Assembly (NCBI RefSeq): GCF_963678635.1
Contig: NC_087066.1
Span: 46,473,129-46,537,128, forward strand
Length of the DNA stretch: 64,000 bases
Reading direction: 5' to 3'
From: Symsagittifera roscoffensis
Lineage: Eukaryota > Xenacoelomorpha > Acoela > Convolutidae
The translations under genes were made by a program, and so were the position numbers. The notes under the pieces were generated by a model. It ran no database searches. It saw only the letters and a program-made list of their open reading frames with translations, and was not told the origin of the DNA. Positions 47,856-57,499 of the stretch are shown here, piece after piece (position 1 is the first letter of the stretch; each line of letters begins with the position of its first letter).

Positions 47856-48744
47856 TGTGACATTCGACCAGAATTAACGAAAATGCAGAATCGGCGATTT
47901 TGAATAGTTAGCAGCTAACCTTCCGAATTGACAATTTTGAGAGATAAGTGACGTTATTGGGACGATTAGTCAAACGGTGAAGGTCAACATATTCTGATAT
48001 TTTAAAATTTCAAAAATTCAAACAGAGAAGTCGCATTTCTGAGAAACGGCAAAAACTGCCATTTTGGAAGAAAACCAGAAAATCAGAACAACAATAGTTG
48101 CGATAGTGATAACTACGAGAATTGCGATAGAAAAACAACAACTAATAGCAGAGTTAGCAGAGACCGTTCCGAGTTGCAACGATTGTGGCGCTACAATCGT
48201 TGCAAGGCCGTTCACAGCAACGGTGAAGGGTAGAAAAACTGCCTTCTGGAAGGAAGATAAGATTGTTATTTCCCCGGATTCAGGAATCCGGAGGGGTCTC
48301 GGGATTTGAACTGAAACTGTTTTATTTAAACTTTTAGCTTCCGGGTTATGTCTTGAATTGAATTTATTTAACATCTGAATTCATTTTACGACGATGAGAA
48401 GCTAGGAGTTAAGGGAAAGGGTTAATCCATCTTCAATTGAGATGATGATTTTTATCTAATGAACAAAAACGATAGTAATATAATAAGTAGTAGTAACCCC
48501 GTTTTTAGGAGTGACCTCGTGGTCTGGGGATACTGAGACCCAGCCATGAGCTCACTAATTTTGCATGTAATTAAGTTAATTTGAGCCTTCTGGTCAAAGC
48601 CGGAGAACAGTAACGTTTTTGTCGACCCGATGTTAGAAAGACCACCAAAAGAACGCTTTGGTAGAGACGGTGAAAAGCATGTAGAGCTCTGTTTAGACGT
48701 TGGCCAGTCGTCTTAGAACATAGCTTTATTTTCCGTCGATATGT
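47856..48744 (+). repeat. 3' LTR of element L
   Basis: This is the reverse complement of the R LTRs, from TGTGACATTCG to the block TTTATTTTCCGTCGATATG. The last 20 or so bases (the outer TGTTACA end) no longer match, so the outer boundary is worn or truncated. It contains the 92-base segment missing from the R 5' LTR. It is more diverged from either R LTR than those are from each other, as expected if L is an older, separate insertion. Confidence 0.82.
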
Positions 48745-49766
48745 TTTCATTTCAGTTTCTGCGTTAAACTTGAGCATGACATGGCCAATTCAATTTTTTT
48801 TTTCAAAAATACCATTCCTCCCCAAAATCAACATAAAACTTCAGGATATGACCGACTGGAACATGTAGTCGCTGCATGGATTTTGGTTCCGGTTCGTGGA
48901 AACCCGGTTCCTGGCAATTATGTTCCGGTTCTTGATATTGTAAAAGTCGGGTAACGGTTCCGGTTCATAAATAGTGACGATTCCCTGATTTTTGTACCTT
49001 TTCGGATCCAAGTCGGTTCTCAAAATGCGATGTTTTCATTCTGCTGACTCAGCAGAAATTATTTGCAGAACCGCAAAATCATTCGCGAAATCTATTTTTG
49101 AATCACAATATACATTTGAAATAAATTTGTATTGCTATGCTTGTTTTTGTCCAATCTAAGACCCACCTTAGGTCCGGTTTTCGGTTCCTGCACAGGCATT
49201 CGGTTCATTTTCCTGAAGAAGTCGGGTATCCGAAATTCCTGGGTCGCTGGTCTTTTCGATGAGTCTCACTGATCATTTCTTCGTTAGGTTTTTCACATAA
49301 GTTTTCTATGAAACGAAATTACAAAAAGTATCAGTTAATTGGCAAATTTAGAAACGACCTGTGACAGCTTTTCTGTTTGACGTTTATATGGGACCAGAAA
49401 TAGTTTTCGTCTGTTGATATTGTTAATCAACAAAATCGTAAGGTATTGGGTGTCTTTCTTGAGATTTTTTGATTTAATGGTGAGAATTTGTTGAGTTTTT
49501 TTGCTGTAATGAGCCTGTTTGTCCATGAAATTTCACGATATGGTTTTTTAAAACTACAAAATCTAGAAAGAAATTATTTGTTTAGTAATGTTTATTTTGT
49601 TAGTCAACGAGATCTTTCTGAATTGAGCGTTTTTTCGGAGGAGTTTTGCAGGGTCGCTTTAATGTTAAGAATATGTTGAGTTTATCGCTGTAATGAGCCC
49701 ATTTTTCTATGACAATTCAGGATATTTTGATTTTACAAAGATACAAAATCACGAAAGAAAGTTATC
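48745..49766. other. Intergenic region upstream of the phosphatase genes, with a duplicated 5' flank
   Basis: There is no convincing coding signal. The stretch 49478-49590 (TTTGTTGAGTTT, GCTGTAATGAGCC, ATATGG, CAAAATC, AAAGAAATTATTTGTTTAG) is repeated in diverged form at 49662-49773, directly before the ATG of the first phosphatase gene. The upstream copy also ends in a TTTAG acceptor-like sequence followed by ATG, but no coding sequence follows. It looks like the remains of a further duplicated gene start. Confidence 0.6.
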
Positions 49767-49772
49767 TTTTAG
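49767..49772 (+). promoter_or_regulatory. Splice acceptor TTTTAG just before the first phosphatase ATG
   Basis: A T-rich run followed by TTTTAG ends five bases before ATG 49778. This is either a spliced-leader trans-splice acceptor or the end of a 5' UTR intron. The second gene has the same arrangement. Confidence 0.5.
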
Positions 49773-49777
49773 TCGAA

Positions 49778-50779
49778 ATGGGAAGACGTCTTCCTGACCG
49801 CTGGTTGCAGTATAAACCAGTATGCGAAAAAATAGATCGTTTCATTGCCTTCAAGGTCCCTCTGAATCAGAGTCTTCTTAGTCTCATTACGGAATCAAAT
49901 GACGTTAGATTTGGGTGGAAAAATCTGTCACTGTACCTGCATCAAAACAGTCTCGTTATGGGCCTTGTTGTTGATCTCTGCAATACCGATAGATATTATG
50001 AGCCATCTGATTTATCAGTTCTTGGGAATGAAGTTTTCTACCAAAAATTATACTGCGAAGGGCATGACCAGCTCCCGTCAGAAGATATCTTCGAGCGCTT
50101 CATATTCACAATGCAACGCTTCCGAAGCTTCTCCGATGGCCTCATTGGTGTGCACTGCACTCATGGGGTCAACAGAACCGGGTTTTTGATTTGTAAATAT
50201 CTCATTTTATGCCAAGCGTGGGAGCCATCGGTTGCAATAGAGATGTTTGAAAGTAGCCGAGGTCATAAATTTGATAAGCAATTTTATGTTGATCATCTGT
50301 TAGCACTTAATCCTGGTAATCGAGAATCCGATATCTGTGAAAACGATTTAAAAGGAATATTTCTACCAGTTGGAACTCCCAGATATACCAGTTTTGATGC
50401 AATGGTTCCGATTAAAGTTGAGCCTGGTCCTGATCACTCAGAGCCTGGTCCTGATCACTCACAAGAATCTGGCTCACAGAACGAAAATCACAGTGATTTT
50501 AATCAAGTTACTGGCGATTTACCGCAGCAGGTGAAACGAAGACGTCGCCCGAGAAAACGAAATAGAAAGCACAATAAACAAGAACAGTTCATACAAGTCG
50601 ATTGGAATGAAAGAGATCTAAATATAAATGAGTCTCAGGCGACAGCACCCGTTTCATATGATGACTCCAGGTTTCAAAAATCAAACAAATATAAGTTGAA
50701 ACGACACTTTTCGGAGTCCGATATTGCGCAGAAACCAAAAACACATTGCTCTTTTGCCCAGAAAACAATGTCAAAATAA
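49778..50779 (+). CDS. PIR-1/DUSP11-like RNA 5'-triphosphatase family phosphatase (333 aa)
   Basis: Members of this cysteine-phosphatase family remove phosphates from RNA 5' ends. The domain fills about residues 1-190: LPDRWLQYKP, FIAFKVPL, LVVDLCNTDRYY (a signature of the PIR-1 group), EGHDQLPS, and the HCX5R loop HCTHGVNRTGF with Cys127 and Arg133. RGHKFDKQFYVDHLL follows. The tail is hydrophilic, with a doubled EPGPDHS unit and a Lys/Arg cluster (VKRRRRPRKRNRKHNKQ) that could be a nuclear signal. An in-frame ATG exists at 49709, but it lies upstream of the acceptor, so I chose 49778, which aligns with the start of the neighbouring paralogue. AATAAA at 50775-50780 overlaps the stop codon. 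There are no introns. Confidence 0.88.
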   Translation: MGRRLPDRWLQYKPVCEKIDRFIAFKVPLNQSLLSLITESNDVRFGWKNLSLYLHQNSLVMGLVVDLCNTDRYYEPSDLSVLGNEVFYQKLYCEGHDQLPSEDIFERFIFTMQRFRSFSDGLIGVHCTHGVNRTGFLICKYLILCQAWEPSVAIEMFESSRGHKFDKQFYVDHLLALNPGNRESDICENDLKGIFLPVGTPRYTSFDAMVPIKVEPGPDHSEPGPDHSQESGSQNENHSDFNQVTGDLPQQVKRRRRPRKRNRKHNKQEQFIQVDWNERDLNINESQATAPVSYDDSRFQKSNKYKLKRHFSESDIAQKPKTHCSFAQKTMSK

Positions 50780-50968
50780 ATACATTTTAACGACATTGAG
50801 GTAGCTGGAAACCTGGTTTTTGTTTTAGTTCACTAGTTTAGCGTATAAATTGGAATGGAAATTTTGTTTAAAAACCAATGTAATGAAGATACAGTACTCG
50901 TAAAATCCTTTTGTCAAATTCGACAAGCTCAGAAATCAAAAGTTTAAGAGTTTCTATATGAAAATGTC

Positions 50969-50974
50969 TTTTAG
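50969..50974 (+). promoter_or_regulatory. Splice acceptor TTTTAG just before the second phosphatase ATG
   Basis: GTCTTTTAG ends six bases before ATG 50981 and repeats the layout upstream of the first gene. It fits trans-splicing of a downstream cistron or a 5' UTR intron acceptor. Confidence 0.5.
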
Positions 50975-50980
50975 TTAAAA

Positions 50981-53767
50981 ATGCGAAACGATCTACCTGA
51001 CCGTTGGCTCGATTACAAGCCGTATCAGCGAACAATTTTTCGTTTTCTACCATTTAAAGTGCCTCTTAAAGATGAATTACTTGACCCTTTACCGGAAAAT
51101 GAGAAGTTCGGCTGGCGAAGATTTCTGAGGCAACTTGATGCGGAAAATATCAAGCTGGGACTAGTCATTGATCTGTGCAATACCAACCGATACTACGATA
51201 GATACGAATTGAATGAAAACTCAAGACACCCTATTGTACATTACAAGCTAGAATGCAAAGGTCATGATGATATTCCGAGCTCTGAAGTTTTTCTTGAATT
51301 TGCAGCGCAAGTGAAACAGTTTCTGAAAAATGCGAGCAGCGATTTGCTCATAGGCTTGCACTGTACCCACGGCGTGAACAGAACAGGATTTCTCATTTGT
51401 AAGTATTTAATTCTGTACGAAGGTGTTGACCCAGCAATAGCGGTAAGTAATTTTGAGCAATCCAGAGGCCACACGTTTGATAAGACATTCTACGTGAACC
51501 ATCTACTGGCCCTTAATTCTGAGAACAGAGAAACTCCGCCGCGAGATGCCATGAATTTGGATCTGAGTGTGAAAAAGTACGACAGAAATCACGAAGATGC
51601 AATTTGGTATGCGAACTCGATCAGACCTTCATATCGCCAAGAGAGTAGCAGAGGATATGAAAGAAGAGGTGATCCTCCTCGAGAGGAATATCGAGATGAA
51701 AGGTTTCGAAAAGAGAGCAACCCCAGGTACTCGCATGCTGAATCAAGTCGCCAACATAATGACCGAGATTATAAATCGACTAGAATAAGTTCTGAGCGAC
51801 GTTCCAGTCACAGTTATCAGAACGCTCATTCGTCTCGAGATTCATCAAGTGACTTTAGAGGTCCAACAAGGCGTGATGATTACAGCAGACCCGGGCGCCT
51901 TGAAAGGTTTCCATACAGGGGAAGAAGCGACTACTCTAGAGGCAGAGGTGAATATTCTCGAGGTAGAGGTGATTTTTCAAGGGGCAGGGGAGATTTTTCT
52001 AGAGGTAGAAGTGACTTTGCAAGAGGAAGGGGGGATTTTTCCAGAGGAAGAAGTGATTTTTCAAGAGGAAGGGGTGATTTTTCAAGAGGCCGTGGTGATT
52101 ATTCAAGTGGCAGGGGTGATTTCTTGCGAGGTCGAGGAGACTTCTCCGAGCGACGAATATCAAGAAGCCCGCCACGGAGTAGTTATCCAGAAGAAGGGTA
52201 TTCTAGAAAAAGAGCTAACGAGAGTTACCGAGAACCATACGACTACAAGTTGTCGCGGCCTCAATATTCATCTCCACGCGAAGAATTGGAACGACTGCCT
52301 CCGAAGCGTACCCGTGATGATGATTCAAGACCACTATATCAACCAAGGGACACAGTCTATGAACGAAGTGGATTCACTGCTTCTAGATCCCCAAAGAGAT
52401 CTCCAAATGGATCATCGAATAGAGTGTACAATCGTCCTAGCGGAATTCCCTCACCATTATCGGATCGATTCAAGGAGTCCAGAAATAAAATGATTCCTGA
52501 TGATTACAGAAGACCGATATCTCCTGCTGAAAGACCTCGTTATGATGACAGAAAAGCCAGAGACTCATCACTGTCTCCTAGACATCAGAGTCCCTCACCT
52601 AGATATGTAGAACGAAGGTACGAGTACGAATTTAAACCATCAAAAGCTCCTGCTCCTAAAGTCTACCGTGAAGAGGAGCGAGATGGCGGGTACCGGTCGG
52701 GTTATCGTGGTGGCCTCGAAAAGGGACTTGGAGATACTGCAACTTACATTAATCGTGAAGTATCGCCCGATTTTGTTTCTGCACGAAGACTATCGGAACG
52801 CCCAGATTATGACCGAGATTTTAAGAGAAGTGTCGCACCCGAGTATGGATCTGTGTCTGTCAGACCAAAGACAGATTTCAAATCCAGAAGCAGAGAGCGA
52901 GATTCGAGTATGCGGCGAGATGCGTCACCTATTGTGAAAGAACGAAGATACGAAACCTCGATTTCAGAAGCAAAATTATTTGCTTTAAGAAGCAAAATTA
53001 TTACAGCTCCAGAGCCACTGAAAGGACGTCCAGAATCCCGTGAACGCTTAGAAACTGCAAGTAATTCAGCATCGACTTCTCAAGTTGCTTACCGAACCGA
53101 GAGAACGGCAAGCGGGATCGAGTACTCATTTCCGGCAGAAAAGCAACAGAGCTCTCGCGAAGTCAGTCGAAGTCGAACTAGAACACGCTCTGTGGCATCC
53201 GTGGACGGTTCATTGGAAAAGAGTAGAAGTCGCGCTGGTAGCGACAAACAGAGTCGATCGCCATCAGTTGCAAGTTACAATCAGAATACAGGAGTCGGAT
53301 TTAGAGACACGAGAGACAATGAATCATTTGTAGAAGAAGAGCGAGAACGGAGAAGATACTCGCCGAGGCGCAGCGGCGAACTCGACAGAGGACGAAGCAA
53401 TAGTCGTTACAGTCGCGGCGGGGTGTCCCGTAGCTACTCGCGAGGCGATGGATCACATAGGTACTCGCGAGGCGGGCCTCCGCGAGGTGGACGTATTTCG
53501 AGCTACAGAGGTGTGAGCACCCGAGGAAGGTATCCTTACAACCCAGCTGTGCGAAGAGCCAGAGGACTCGTTTCTCTCTCAGCGAGAATGCGTGGAGGAC
53601 GTCCAATGGACAGATACAGTGGGTCGAGAGGGTTCACTAGAGGAGGCATCGTTAGTCGAGGAAGGGGACCGCCCAGATACAGGCCCTCGGGTGGGTTTCG
53701 ACCACCTGCACGCGGTGGCTTCAGAGGGAGAAGAGAAGACAATGTATCTAATCAAAGATACAACTGA
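50981..53767 (+). CDS. PIR-1/DUSP11-like phosphatase with long Arg/Ser/Gly-rich tail (928 aa)
   Basis: The N-terminal 185 residues parallel the upstream gene: LPDRWLDYKP, FLPFKVPLKDELL, LVIDLCNTNRYYD, KGHDDIPS and HCTHGVNRTGF with Cys128 and Arg134, then RGHTFDKTFYVNHLL. The remaining 740 residues are low complexity. About residues 315-390 hold about eleven tandem heptads of the type DFSRGRG (nt 51925-52150). Then come RS/RD-rich stretches with SPPR-type sites and an RGG-rich end (SRGRGPPRYRPSGG). Such RS and RGG tails are typical of nuclear RNA-binding and splicing factors. Known PIR-1/DUSP11 proteins are about 230-380 residues, so the tail is unusual. It starts 201 bases after the upstream stop, same strand. 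It is a single exon of 2.8 kb. Confidence 0.88.
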   Translation: MRNDLPDRWLDYKPYQRTIFRFLPFKVPLKDELLDPLPENEKFGWRRFLRQLDAENIKLGLVIDLCNTNRYYDRYELNENSRHPIVHYKLECKGHDDIPSSEVFLEFAAQVKQFLKNASSDLLIGLHCTHGVNRTGFLICKYLILYEGVDPAIAVSNFEQSRGHTFDKTFYVNHLLALNSENRETPPRDAMNLDLSVKKYDRNHEDAIWYANSIRPSYRQESSRGYERRGDPPREEYRDERFRKESNPRYSHAESSRQHNDRDYKSTRISSERRSSHSYQNAHSSRDSSSDFRGPTRRDDYSRPGRLERFPYRGRSDYSRGRGEYSRGRGDFSRGRGDFSRGRSDFARGRGDFSRGRSDFSRGRGDFSRGRGDYSSGRGDFLRGRGDFSERRISRSPPRSSYPEEGYSRKRANESYREPYDYKLSRPQYSSPREELERLPPKRTRDDDSRPLYQPRDTVYERSGFTASRSPKRSPNGSSNRVYNRPSGIPSPLSDRFKESRNKMIPDDYRRPISPAERPRYDDRKARDSSLSPRHQSPSPRYVERRYEYEFKPSKAPAPKVYREEERDGGYRSGYRGGLEKGLGDTATYINREVSPDFVSARRLSERPDYDRDFKRSVAPEYGSVSVRPKTDFKSRSRERDSSMRRDASPIVKERRYETSISEAKLFALRSKIITAPEPLKGRPESRERLETASNSASTSQVAYRTERTASGIEYSFPAEKQQSSREVSRSRTRTRSVASVDGSLEKSRSRAGSDKQSRSPSVASYNQNTGVGFRDTRDNESFVEEERERRRYSPRRSGELDRGRSNSRYSRGGVSRSYSRGDGSHRYSRGGPPRGGRISSYRGVSTRGRYPYNPAVRRARGLVSLSARMRGGRPMDRYSGSRGFTRGGIVSRGRGPPRYRPSGGFRPPARGGFRGRREDNVSNQRYN
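51925..52150 (+). repeat. In-frame 21-base tandem repeats encoding DFSRGRG heptads
   Basis: About eleven units of the form GATTTTTCAAGAGGCAGAGGT encode (D/E)(F/Y)xRGR(G/S). Codon use varies between units, but the peptide is kept, which suggests selection on the protein rather than recent DNA slippage alone. Confidence 0.85.
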
Positions 53768-55049
53768 GGAATATACAACTGAATGACGAAAATAACTGAT
53801 TTATTTAAGCCAAAAGCCATGGCGACTTTTCCCATGCAGACTCCAAATTTTCTCAACAGAATTGCCCATCAAAATATTACAGTAATCATCGATGTAATAC
53901 CACAAGTATCGTATTTAATCTTTCATGTTCTTCTAATACTTTTCTCTCGCGAAACGGGTAGTAAAAACAAAATAATTCAGAAACAAAACAGCGAACGTAC
54001 AAGCTGTGAGCTAATCATTAAGCTATGATCATTTGAACCAGAATATCAAGATAATGATATATTTTGGAGGTAGTTTAACTACATTGGAAAATTGGTGGAA
54101 ACTTTCTTAGACTTGGAAATTATGAAGAAAGCAAGGTGGCTATATTCGAATCACATCAAAAATATCGATTATCAAAATAGCTGAAAATGAAATTATTGAA
54201 AGCCGCTGAAAAGAAAACACCGAAAGTACAAACGCATGTTAAGCGCTAAACGCATTCGCTTCAGTTAAGCCGCTCTGGTTTTCTTCGATAACTTTTTGAA
54301 GATGACGCACATCTTAGTCGAAAGTAGTCGACAGAGCCAAAGCTTGAAACTGTTGATCTCGCAACTCGCAGTGTTTCGTAAACGCATTACTTGTTGTTTG
54401 GTTTTGTATGCTCTGACTTATGAGATAATTGCTGCGTAGCGAAACTTGATTAAGGCGCATGATATACTGAATTGTCATGTGAGTTGAAAAACTGGATAGA
54501 TTGAAAAGCGAGAGCCCACAAAGTAGAAAAAATGGGAAATTATTGATGAGAAGGGGTAGAAGAGGAGTAATGAACACAAACTCTACAGAGATTCCAGTGT
54601 CTAGAGCAATGAAATAAAGAAAAATCATGCGAAAACTATTAAAAGTAAATGCATTCGGGAGTTCCAGTTTTTCGACAAACATGTGATTTGATTACTCAGA
54701 CCTTATTGATTTGCAACGGCACAAAAAGCGGATCGTACATTTAGAATTACTATCATCTCTCTTCAGTCCAACAGCCCACAGAAGCTGATCTGCGTTTCAT
54801 CATCCGTCGAAACCGTGTGAATGTTGGGAAAACCTATTGAGCCCTGTATTTGCGACTGTGCGAATCGTTAGTCTGAACGTAAAGCGTACGATAGAATGCT
54901 AAGTGCTTATGGTTGCGACAGACACCAGATTTAAGTAAAAGGACCGTACAGTGTCTTAAAAATTCAAAAGAAACTAAAGTAGTCCAGGATTATACTAGTT
55001 AAATCATGAGACCGCATTTCTCCAACGCTTCCAAAGTGAACATATTATA
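53768..55049. other. Intergenic region downstream of the phosphatase genes
   Basis: The sequence is AT-rich. A minus-strand frame of 122 codons at 54314-54682 has two hydrophobic stretches (FVFITPLLPLLINNFPFFLL) but no family match, no splice context and a non-hydrophobic, unconvincing tail. I do not call it a gene. Nothing else is supported. Confidence 0.5.
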
Positions 55050-55380
55050 TATTACCCTTGCGATAAGCAAGAGTGTTGCAATCGAGTACTAGACTTTTTT
55101 CCTGTAAATAACGTTGTTCACAAAAGGGTCAAAATAAGAAATGGTAAATTTAGGTTCGGTTCATAACCAATTCGAAATTTTCTGCGTCTCCGGCACACTT
55201 GTTCTGGTGGTAAAGATACGCCTGGGACGGCAAAGCTCCTGGGTTCGAATCTGACAGGACCTGTTTTTTTTTTTCAAACGGGAACTATTCCATTTCAAAA
55301 AAAAAGTTTTCGGCTCATTATTTGTCTGCCAATGTTTTCTCGGCCTAGTTGCCACATCTTAGAGTTGTTTTTTGTTGCTG
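55050..55380 (+). repeat. tRNA-derived SINE-like repeat, copy 1
   Basis: GGTTCGAATC at 55231-55240 is a good RNA polymerase III B box. TGGTGGTAAAGATACGCC upstream resembles the D-arm/A-box side, and a run of 10 T follows at 55263. The T-arm stem does not pair well, so it is a tRNA pseudogene or SINE head rather than a working tRNA. The flank GCGATAAGCAAG...AGACTTTTTTC (55060-55105) and the tail TCGGCCTAGTTGCCACATC (55339-55358) recur near 62352-62400 and 62930-62950, so this is a repeat family. Confidence 0.55.
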
Positions 55381-57499
55381 TACGAAATTTATATTGTATT
55401 TACTTTTCGTGTTTTGATTTACTTCTGCAGTTTAATTTAAAAACCTTGAATTCGTATATTTTCTTTTTATTTCGCTGGAAACTTTTTTTCTGCCCAATTG
55501 ATTCTTGTTTACATTTTGTCGCCTTAGTGACCTAATTTTGAGTCGTTGCAATGAAAACATAATTTTAATGCTTACTTCTGGATTGTTGAAATCTTAATAG
55601 AAATCATAGTTCAAAGTTTTCATGACAGCAGTTTTTTTCCTTTTTTTTTCCGGCTTGATAGCTTTCGGCCTATATTATATTGGCTTAATGGGCTATTAAT
55701 GCGTCTCAATTTTGTTGAGGGCGAGGGGTACTTTATAATTTGTTATCATTCCTAAATGTTTTTGATTTTTTTTGGCTGTTTTTTTCTTTTTTCACCCTAA
55801 TAGGTTTCGTTCTATATTATATCTGCTTAGTACCCTCATTTTGTTTCCTTTGGCAAGCAAATGAAGTTTTGTGTATGTGTGTGTTTTGAGATGAGAAGGA
55901 CTTCTTAACTTTTTATGTCTTGAGTCTTGTTGATTTTTTTTATGCTTAAGGGGTTTCTGCTAAGGTATTTTCTACTTTGTTGCTTGTAAATTTTCTTCCG
56001 ATGCTAATTTCAAATTCTGTTGCCTTGGCATGTTTTCGTTGCAAAATAAGCCTTATTATAACTGATGTTTTAGCCTGCTTTCGATAGATAATTTGCAATC
56101 ATTATTTTATTAGACATTTTCGAATTTTCAGATTTTTGTCCGGCCTAGCGGCTTTCTTGTTTTGTATCGCGAGTTGCTTGGTTTATCATAAACAGATCAT
56201 TTTCGTGTCGAAAGCAGGCGATGAGCACCTAGTCAATTCTTTTCCTGGCTGTATCAAAAAATATTAACATACCGAAACTATTAAGGATGTTGGATGCCAA
56301 AAACATTCATTTTAAAAATGTATGACTCTGAAGATTACAGCAGCTACATTGGTTTCAACAGCTACATTTTAAACACCAAAAAGATGCACAATTTTCCAAA
56401 TTTAAAAAGCGCGTGTTCGCCGAAATCGGTCTATAATGTTTGTTCCGACCATTTAAAACGGGGAGAAACTTTGTCTCCGGGTGTGTTCAAGTTTTTTTAA
56501 AGCAAAATGAGTTACCACGATGAATCATCAATATGTGTCGAGTAGTATATCATCGTTAAGCACTGTCAGTTTTAGTCTGATTCCAAGCGAGTAAAATGAT
56601 TGACCAGGTCTTGAGAAGGAAAAATTTTCCTAAAATTGGAAAAAAACTGAGTTTTACTCCAGAAAATTAGTTATGGAAACTTCATTTAGAGCTTCCAGCG
56701 CAAAAAAATTAAATTGAATTCTCGGGCTTTCGTATGTCTGCTTATGTTTTGTCGGCTTAGTTTCCACATCAAGTAAGCTTTTTAAACCATAACTTTATTA
56801 CAGAAAAAGTCATCACTGAAAATCATAATAAAAAAATTATCTAGAAACTTAAAAAAGTTGCCGTGTTTTTTTTTAATTTATCTAAATATTTAAGCGAATG
56901 AGGCATCTCTTGCAAGGCTACTTTTAACTATTTCAGATAAATCAGCCATTTAGCATTCTTTTCTTAAACATGCATATTTGGGCTAAAGCATGTTGCGATG
57001 TTTCATTCTGCCTTATATTTTGTTTCCTTGTTCTAACTCAAATCCGGTAAGTATATCCGAACTATTTGAAGTGTTTGTATCGTGTCTAACCCAGCCTCTC
57101 ACAAAGAATTATTATGCCACAGGGTTGCATAAATAGAACTACTTTCTATGAATGGAAGTTTTTAACGTTATAAACGTTATGAACTGTTAATAACGGTAAA
57201 AATGTGAAAACTTTGAACAGTGTACCAAACAAAGAATTATAGTCAATTAGATTTTAGTACACGAAGACGAAAAAGCAGTTTCCAAACTTTTTCCGAGTCA
57301 GGCGGTTTCTCAGGCCCGAGTGGAAGAATCCCATAGTAGAAAACGCTTTCTTTAACCCTGCTGTGCTCAGGGTAAATTTTAGCATTCTCAGACTGAAATC
57401 AGCCAATCCTTCTGATAACTCTGCACTTTGCACCTGATAACCTCTTCAAAGTTCTTGTTCAGAACAGAACTTCCGTCTGACTCTACGTCTATAAACTCA
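55381..57499. other. AT-rich noncoding DNA with repeat fragments
   Basis: No exon-like sequence is seen. Fragments of the same repeat family occur at 56140-56180 (CCGGCCTAGCGGCTTTC, GTATCGCGAGTTG) and at 56732-56772 (TGTCGGCTTAGTTTCCACATC). T-rich runs are frequent. A short plus-strand frame at 56294-56500 has no supporting features. Confidence 0.5.

Noticed and set aside
46726-48744. A foldback transposon with 0.9-kb inverted arms and a 0.3-kb spacer
   Set aside because: The left arm is R's 5' LTR and the right arm plus spacer are L's 3' end; the inverted layout follows from the nesting.
51925-52150. Short regularly spaced repeats resembling a CRISPR array
   Set aside because: The repeats are 21-base in-frame units inside a coding region with no spacers, in a eukaryotic genome.
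54314-54682. Chemoreceptor-like membrane protein on the minus strand
   Set aside because: Hydrophobic stretches only; no family motif, no neighbouring exons, and the C-terminal half is not membrane-like.
55195-55262. Functional tRNA gene
   Set aside because: The B box is good, but T-arm and acceptor stems do not pair.
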